This document shows, in pieces, positions 56,240 to 64,000 of a DNA stretch of 64,000 nt. The stretch comes from Cichorium intybus (taxonomy: Eukaryota > Streptophyta > Magnoliopsida > Asterales > Asteraceae). The stretch covers positions 35,636,651 to 35,700,650 of the forward strand of contig CM042012.1 of NCBI GenBank assembly GCA_023525715.1, read 5' to 3'. The translations under genes and the position numbers were made by a program. Each line of letters begins with the position of its first letter. The stretch's first letter is position 1. The notes under the pieces are model-generated. The model did no database searches, was not told where the DNA came from, and saw only the letters and a program-made list of their open reading frames with translations.

Positions 56240-58085
56240 TGTAATACCTAACTTTAATTTATAATAAAGTTATGTTAAATATATATACTTATACGAGATA
56301 AGATGAGTTAAAAATATGAGTTATGATGTTTAGAAACTAATTTAAGAGAAGTAGGATGCTAAAATAGATAAAAGAAACAAAGTAAATGTTTAAAAAGCCA
56401 ACCTGGGTCGTGTTCGAGTGGAACCCGGGACGGGTTGAGTAGCCCGGGTCGGGTTGCAGGTAAAAACCCGGGGCGGGTTTGACAGCCCGGGTCGGGTTTT
56501 GGTGCAGGTATAAAAAGCAATTTCGTCTCATTTAACTCATTTACGACCCATAAACAGTTCAAAGCGATTTTTGAGAGCAAGGAGGGTAAAATTAGTCATT
56601 TAAATCGAGGGTTTTGCTAAGGAAAAGGTTGGAGAAGTTAGATTTACACCTAAATCGTGTTCTTGAGCTCTTGATTTTCAAGGTATGTGATTTTGACTTC
56701 TAGAGTTACAAACCCTAGATGTTCAATTTCGAGCTTATGCTTTGAATTAGTTTAATTGTTGCTAATAGGTTGCTATTACTCATTGTATTGAGCTTCTATT
56801 ACGATTATTGCGAAGTTTTAACGGTTGATTTGGTAAAAACCGCAAATCTTGGAAGTCTTGAAGTCATAGTATGTGATGTTCATAGTTGTGATCCTTATTA
56901 ACTATTGATTCTTGATCTAATGAGTTAGATGTGGTTAAATTGTTTTGAGAATATTGAAGTATGATATGAGATGTTGTTTTGAGCAGATACACAGGGGAGG
57001 GAAAGAGATACACGAGGCACGGGTGGACCACTGACTGAACAGACATCAGGTGAGTAGTTAATTGTTAGAAGAATTATGCTTGTTGATATGTTTAATACAG
57101 ATAAGAAGTATGCTATGTTTTGATTGGTTGAGTATAACCAAATTTGAGTATATGGAATAAAGAGTTATAGTGTGTATATCACACTCGGGACTGAGATAGT
57201 CCGTTAAGTTTAATTAAAACGAGAATTTGTTTTAGACTATGGTGATACAACCAAGTCTAGCGATCAGGAGTCCGGTATGCGCATTTTGGGAGTTTCACTT
57301 ACTAAACCAATATCAGGTGAATACGTTTTAGTATTTGAGTTGAGTTATACTTGTTTATGCAAAGTGTATATGTTTTTACAAGAATATCTATGTATTGTGC
57401 TGTTATTATGAAGATTGAATAATAGAGAAATATCGTTATCCGTGAATAACAAACAATGAATTTGATATGAATACTGAGTAATAAAGATGAGTAGATGTTA
57501 GAGTGGCTGTGGTTAAGTGTCCTTGTATGGATTGTTACAACCATAAAAATTACTATGATTAAGTGTAACTTGTTTGTGATCATGAGTAAATACGAGAATG
57601 TGATTGAGTTTATGAGTAGTACCGATTGTGGTATGTATTGATGAGTTGATGTATGTTAATTATTAATTGTCAAAGTAAGTTAATGTGTTGCAGGTTTCAG
57701 ATAACAAGAGGAGATGGTTACTTGCTAGTGAGAATAGCAAGAGAGGAAGATGAGGATGTTCATTGAGAAGGATTCGTGGAGTATGATTAAGATTTACTCA
57801 CTAAGCTTTTATAAGCTTACACTTGAGTGTTATGCTGTTTTGCAGGTATCTATAGATGTGATAGGGGAAGGCATGTGATAAGGAAAGACGGACAAGTTTA
57901 GAGCCTGTCCTTAGCTGAAGTAGATTTAATTGTAACACTTGGTCATTTATTTTGTAAGGACCTTTTTGTGTAATTATTGTAATGATAACAGCTTGATCCT
58001 TGGTTTGAGTGCAAATATACCCAATTAAATGTGTAATTGTTTGAAAATATTTGGGTGTACTTTGTATGAGAAACCGGGTGTTACA
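56240..58085 (+). repeat. 3' LTR of element D (1846 bp)
   Basis: Partner of 50966-52896, nearly identical apart from the shorter palindrome block. The TATA box is at 56509-56516. Confidence 0.92.
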
Positions 58086-58920
58086 AGTCTTTATCTCCAA
58101 GGTAGAACCTAAGAACGTTAAAGATGCATTTGATCACTCAGACTGGATTGAAGCAATGCAGATGGAATTAGAAGAATTTGAAAGAAACAAAGTTTGGAGG
58201 TTAATTCCAAAACCTGCAAATGCCTCAATTGTCGGTCTCAAATGGGTATACCGTAATAAACTAGACACCGAAGGCAATGTAGTTCGGAACAAGGCTAGGC
58301 TAGTTGTCATGTGTTATTGTCAACAGGAAGGGATTGATTATGAAGAAACTTTTGCTCCTGTTGCCAGACTCGAATCAGTTCGGATATTTTTAGCTTATGT
58401 TGCACACAAAAACTTTGACGTCTATCAAATGGATGTTAAATGTGCTTTTCTGAATGGTGATCTCGAGGAAACCGTTTTTGTTGAACAACCACCTGGCTTT
58501 GAAAGTAAAACTCATCCGAATCATTGCTATGTGCTAGACAAAGCAGTCTATGGTTTAAAACAATCCCCAAGAGCTTGGTATGAGACCTTGACTAAATTTT
58601 TGAAAGAATCAAATTTTAAATAGGGCTCAGTGGATCCAACACTCTTTAGAAAGAAAGTTGCATCTCACTTGATGTTAGTCTAAATTTATGTGGATGACAT
58701 AATTTTTGGATCCACTGACCCTAATTTGTCAAAAGATTTTGAAAAATTGATGAAAAGCAAATTTCAATGAGTATGATGGGGAAGATTAATTTCTTTCTTG
58801 GATTACAAATAAAACAATCCAAGGAGGGGATATTCATCAATCAACAAAAATATACGAAGAGTTTGCTTGAACGCTTAGGAATGACTAACTACTCCAAAGC
58901 AAAAGTTCCTTTGCCTGCAG
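58086..58920 (+). pseudogene. Reverse transcriptase of element F
   Basis: Copia-type RT: DWIEAMQMELEEFERNKVW, GLKWVYRNKLD, NKARLV, YEETFAPVARLES, the QMDVKCAFLNGDLEE block, YGLKQSPRAWY and, after a TAG (58621-58623) and a TAA, the catalytic YVDDIIFGST. A frame change before MSMMGKINFFLGLQIKQ leads into the connection domain. It is then cut by a hAT-like insertion at 58921. Confidence 0.92.
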
Positions 58921-59802
<882 letters not shown>

Positions 59803-60529
59803 GCCTGCAGGTACAAGGTTGAATCCATCATTAGACAAACCGAAGACAGACGTACAGCAATACCGAAGTATGATTGGATCACTGCTCTACCTTACAGCCA
59901 GTCGTCCAGATATCATGTTTGCAGTTTGCAATTGTGCTAGATATCAGGCTGACCCAAGAGAACCTCACTTGGCTGCGGTTAAGACAATATTCTGATATCT
60001 TCATGGAACTACTGCTTATGGTCTGTGGTATCCAGCAAACTCTGGCTTCTACATACAAGGTTACTCAAACTCCGATCTTGGTGGATGCTCTATTGATCGC
60101 AAGAGCACTTCGGGGGGTTGTCAATTCTTAGATGGAAAACTTATCAGCTGGCAATCCAAGAAGCAAACATGTGTCTCTATCTCTACCGCAGAGGCTGAAT
60201 ATGTAGCAGCTACAGCGTGTACTTCGCAGATAATTTGGATTCAAAGTCAATTGAAAAACTATGCCATTAATATGAGAAAAATTCCTTTGTTATGTGACTC
60301 TCAAAGTGCAATTCGTATATGCCACAATCCAGTTCAACATTCCAAGACGAAGCATATAGCTCTTCGCTATCACTTTATCAAAAGTCATGTTGAGGAGGGG
60401 AATATTGAGGTGCACTTTGTTCATACTACAGAACAATTGGCAGATATCTTCACAAAGGCTCTGAATGAAGAAGCATTCACAAGAATCATCCGTGGACTTG
60501 GAATGATAGATGGATCAACTCTTCAATAA
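59803..60529 (+). pseudogene. RNase H of element F
   Basis: Copia RNase H read in a single frame: MIGSLLYLTASRPDIMF, YSNSDLGGCSIDRKSTSG, ISTAEAEYVAA, LLCDSQSAI, SKTKHIALRYHFIK and the end ADIFTKAL. A TGA at 59993-59995 (before YLHGTTAYG) is the only break I see. It stops at about 60529. Confidence 0.92.
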
Positions 60530-62469
60530 ACACCAGATTTGCTCACTTTCACTCTTTTCTGAAAATTCAAAAATTACAAAAACACAATACTCCGTAGACA
60601 CCCGAAGTCAATTTTGGCTTCAGAGCTCATCGGAGTAAAACAAGCAAAAACACTTGGAACTGCATCGCAGTACTCCGAAGTAAAATATCACTTCGGAGGT
60701 CTGCGGAACAAACTTTTCTTCAAAATAAACTCTTCAAATTTGAAAATTACTTGAACATAAGTTGACTTCATCCTTTAAATTTAAAAATAAAAGGTTGTTT
60801 AAGTCAAAGGAAATTCAAAAACAAGAAAATTCAAACCAAATGACAAGAAAATTTTGATGCAAAATGACAAAGTTTAACCTTTCTCTCATGAATTAACCAA
60901 GTAAAGGACAAAACTTTGATTTTAGATTCTGATAATCATACCTTATTGCACTAAAAGGTATTTGGGAATCGACTTGAAACATTGGTAAGAAAACAGACTT
61001 CGAAGTGAGGTTAAGGCTATTTTACAATTTGAAGCCTTGTTTGATTTCAATAACCTTAACATAATATCTATTTCTGACCACCCTTCGGAACTTGACTCGC
61101 TTCAACTTCAAATTAATCATGTAGCCTCAAATCTACACAGGATAACTCAAGTGCTCCGAAGTTTTCCTCAAAAATAGTACCAACATTTTTTGATAAGTAA
61201 ATTTAAATCTTTTTCATAAATGGTACAAAATTGAACTATATGAAGATTTTCACCCACAAGGATTGTTTAAAACAAAAAAGGCACCAAAGAAGGAAACTAT
61301 ATGGTGATGTTTTGTGTCTTCTAATGAAAATCCATAATAGAAAACAAAAGAAAAAATCAAAATAGAAAACAAAAGGAAAAATCAAAATAGAAAACAATTG
61401 TCAAAAGAAACAAAGACAAACAAAAACAAAAAGATAACCAAGGGAATGCAAAAGAAAAATCAGCATTCAAAGGCCTATTCTTCTGTTTTAAATAACAATA
61501 CAAGGAGCTCTTATAACATAGTCGAGTACTTTGTAGAAGAATATGAACATTTCAAGTAGTCTATCTTAAATGATAAAGTGGGGGTGGTGTATGAAGCTCA
61601 AAGGCTTGTCATCAGAGCTTAGTATCCAAACACTTCAACTGATGAAAAGGAATAAATTTTTCAAAAGAACCTTCAAAACAGTCCAATCCAATTTCAAAAA
61701 CACTTCTGATGCTCAATTTATGAATGAAAACTTCTTTAAATTTCAAATGCAAATGATGTTATCTTTATTATATTTGAAAATTTTGAAGCACATAAGCACA
61801 ACTCAAAACATGCCTTCAAATGCGAAATCAAGATAGTGATGGGGTGATTAGACTTATACATTCATGACTGATATTGAATCAAACAAACTTCAAAATGAAA
61901 AATGGACTTCCAACATGATTCGAATGATTCTGAACATTAATTCGTTAAATCATCATTTCATAACATTCATGGAAGCTAAGGTTAAAAGGTATGTTGCATC
62001 AGTCAAAAGTAAAACCAAAAACTCATAAAAAACAAAGAGAAAAACATATGGACTTCGGTACATTGACAAACACTTTGTAATCACATGTCAATCACCGAAG
62101 TGAAAGAACACTCTTCGGAGTTAAACATAACTTTGTGCTTTTACTCCGAAGTGCAACAACAACGGTCATAATTTTTCATAAACACGAAGTCAATTTAATG
62201 ATTCAAATGATTTCCATATTTATGATCAATCTCAGAGACAAACATTCTTTAAAATATAACCGTTTTGTTTACAGCTGTCAATGAGATTTTAATGGGTAGT
62301 CTTAACCATAAAGATTTCTCAAAAGTGGCGGTTCAAATTTGAATCATTGCAACTGACAGTCGTACATTTCTCCTTTTTGCAGAGATAGTGGGACGAGCAG
62401 GTGCTGAGTTGTCCTTCTCCTACAGGACCATTTCAATCGTGCATTAGATGACCTAGGGACCACGAATAC
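60530..62469 (+). other. Spacer between pol and the env-like ORF of element F
   Basis: About 1.9 kb without a supported gene. It is A-rich, with repeated CTCCGAAG/CTTCGGAG motifs (60669, 60690, 61153, 62106, 62146 and others) and a thrice-repeated A-rich phrase at 61330-61395. The ORF at 61570-61836 has no family features. Confidence 0.7.
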
Positions 62470-62477
62470 TATATAAA
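62470..62477 (+). promoter_or_regulatory. TATA box upstream of the env-like ORF
   Basis: TATATAAA lies about 110 bases before the ATG at 62588, followed by a pyrimidine-rich leader (CTCACCTCTTCAGTTAC...). This would suit a start site near 62505 and a separate mRNA for the last ORF. Inference only. Confidence 0.5.
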
Positions 62478-62587
62478 CCTCTCACCTCTTCAGTTACACT
62501 CTTTACGTGAACACAACTCTCATTTCTCTCTGCAAACTTACTCTCGAAGAAATCCACAACTCCTTCATCTTCTTCATCTCATCATCA

Positions 62588-64000
62588 ATGGCGGCTGAAG
62601 CTTCATCGCAAACTACTGAGGCCATGTCTGTTCCAAATCTCAAAAGTCAATCATCAAACCTGGTGCTCCGAAATGATCTGTCTCTTTACCCTAAACCAAT
62701 CGATGCATTGGTGGAATGCATGAAAAGGTCTGTACTGGGTTCTGCCTTAACCTGTACTCCTTCAGTCCCTGCGACTCTGGTTCACAGGGCTCACTACACA
62801 TCTAATGCCCTGTTCGACTCCAATAACCAGGTCAAATCTGTCTTCTATGAGACTGTTGATTTAAAGGGCAAAACGAAGAAAGTGCAACTGACCAAGGAGA
62901 AGTTTGCTGAAGCTCTCCGACTTCCAATCTACAACTCGAAAGAAATGGTGGTCCCAACTGCTGACCAACTGGTTGGCATGTTCAACGAAATGGGGTATGA
63001 ACCCCTGCTTGAAAGAATAAGCACCTTCAAGAAAAACCAACTTCCTGATCTCTGGAGGTACTTCTTTAGTATCTTCCTTAAATGTCTCTCTGGAAGAACC
63101 TCTGGCCTGGATTCTACAAGTGTTACCTTCCAAGGCCTTCTCTATGGAATTTACTACGATGTTAAGGTAGACTTCGCAACAATTCTATGGACTGATTTCT
63201 GCTCCCACATAAATCACAGTATGAAGGGGACTGAAATCGCAAACGCAAGATTTTGGGCGATTGTTGTTCATGCCCACTATCAGCAAATAGGGTATGTTCC
63301 TGATCCCTCTCTTGGAGAGATGAAGTTCACTCCTATTGCAATTCCAATTCTAGACGATGAACCTGCTGCCTTCTGTGCTCAAATTCCAAATGTCATGCTC
63401 TCCAAAGTTCCCATGGACTGCAATGAGATAAACACTTATCGCAACACTCTAGTGATTCCTTACCCAACTCGTGACTTAAGTCAGGCTGCACCTGTAAGAG
63501 AACATCCAAAAGGAAAAGGGAAGAGGAAAATGGCTGGTGGACCTAGTGGTCCTAAGAAAGAAGAAAAAAAAGAAAGACTTCGGTAAAAACAACTCCGAAG
63601 AGGAAACAGTCGAAGAGGCAGATGAAAATAATGGTTGTGGATGAGTCTTCGGACTCAGAAAGGACTCCATCCACGGTCCATGAAGAAGAACAAGAAGAAG
63701 AACAATTCGCTGATCAACCTCCTTCACCTCCACCAACATCCAGACCACCCTCTCCATTGCAAACCACTATTCCTCCATCTCCACCTAAAACAACCAGACC
63801 TCCCACACCTCCACATACTATTCCACCTCCTCCACCACCACCCACAACAGCTCAACAAACCACCACCATTCACACCACTTCATCCGATATACCGCCTCCA
63901 CCACCACCAACAACTGCTCCTCCAACCTCCGAAGTACCCATCACTGGCATTGATTTTTCATTACCAGAGTTTGACTTGCCCCCATCACCCTCAAGACAAA
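62588..64000 (+). pseudogene. Env-like extra ORF of element F, frameshifted, cut by window end
   Basis: The start chosen is ATG 62588 (MAAEASS...); the in-frame Met at 62507 would sit at the likely cap site. The first 333 codons form a globular part (LVLRNDLSLYPKPI, LPDLWRYFFSIFLKCLSG, FWAIVVHAHYQQIGY) and end at 63586 in a Lys-rich stretch. In another frame after an A8 run (about 63568-63575) the reading continues: acidic Glu repeats, then a long proline-rich region (PPPPPP, 63720-63930) to the window edge. I see no signal peptide or clear membrane helix in the visible part, so 'env-like' reflects position in SIRE-type elements, not shown envelope function. Confidence 0.75.

Larger units (their letters stand above)
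50966..58085 (+). mobile_element. Non-coding gypsy element 'D' (LARD-type)
   Basis: LTRs 50966-52896 and 56240-58085, primer site, polypurine tract, and imperfect TSD AATCT/AGTCT (50961-50965, 58086-58090). The 3343-bp interior encodes no gag or pol. Its terminal stem-loop/polypurine segment is almost the same as in element A, and its LTR end (GAGAAACCGGGTGTTACA) resembles A's (GAGAAACCGAGTGTTACA). An A-like autonomous element is the likely enzyme donor. Confidence 0.9.

Noticed and set aside
52113..57583. ORFs at 52113-52394 and 57302-57583 present twice
   Set aside because: Duplicate positions in the LTRs of element D, antisense and without features.
61570..61836. 88-codon ORF in the spacer of element F
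   Set aside because: Basic, low-complexity, no family resemblance; the spacer is otherwise non-coding.
62588..64000. True viral envelope glycoprotein
   Set aside because: No signal peptide, membrane span or cleavage site is visible in the part present; the name env-like is used for position only.

Overview
This is nuclear DNA of a flowering plant: AT-rich, with TA dinucleotide arrays, Ty3/gypsy chromoviruses primed by initiator-Met tRNA, Ty1/copia elements, and host-type exons with GT-AG introns. The element set (a copia element with a long downstream env-like ORF, very long gypsy LTRs) reminds me of the daisy family (Asteraceae, lettuce/chicory side). That assignment is an impression from recall, not something the sequence proves. 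I see no bacterial operon, CRISPR array, tRNA or rRNA. Nearly every base belongs to nested transposable elements, which can be ordered by their target-site duplications (TSDs).

Layout. 1-2512: gene-free, LTR-like sequence with two long (AT)n arrays. 2513-4892: LTR 'B' (minus strand), probably solo. 5037-12816: complete but inactivated gypsy chromovirus 'A' (minus), TSD GCAAC. 12999-28458: copia element 'G' (plus), TSD CTAAG. A non-autonomous large gypsy derivative 'H' (13013-23904, minus) lies inside G; it has 3.3-kb LTRs and a non-coding interior. 28717-30348: solo LTR 'B2' (plus). 30777-35842: CACTA-type fragment carrying a 3.7-kb solo LTR 'C' (31631-35369, TSD CATGC), which itself carries a 756-bp DNA transposon with a 10-bp TSD. 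35843-64000 and beyond: a SIRE-like copia element 'F' (plus). F is broken by gypsy 'E' (37010-46097, TSD CGTTT), by non-coding gypsy 'D' (50966-58085, TSD AATCT/AGTCT) and by a hAT-like element (58921-59802, 8-bp TSD GCCTGCAG). After its RNase H, F has a ~2-kb spacer and an env-like ORF that runs off the window.

The most notable item is inside E. Most of its gag-pol is replaced by an antisense, intron-containing piece of a host RWP-RK (RKD-type) transcription-factor gene at 41030-42468. The retained parts are the LTRs, primer-binding site, leader, gag start, integrase/chromodomain end and polypurine tract. Because the gene lies antisense to the element, its introns would not be spliced from the element's genomic RNA, so they could survive retrotransposition.

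Four structural themes recur across unrelated coding content. (1) A stem-loop with a GGA/AGGA/AGAA loop lies 17-20 nt upstream of the 3' LTR in all four gypsy elements; the stems differ between elements but stay paired, and it is kept in elements with no coding capacity. (2) Paired GC-rich palindromes lie just upstream of the TATA region in five LTR families, and each family has its own palindrome core. (3) In both copia LTR families the TATA box sits in the loop of a perfect inverted repeat. (4) The octamer CTCCGAAG/CTTCGGAG is scattered throughout element F in both orientations.
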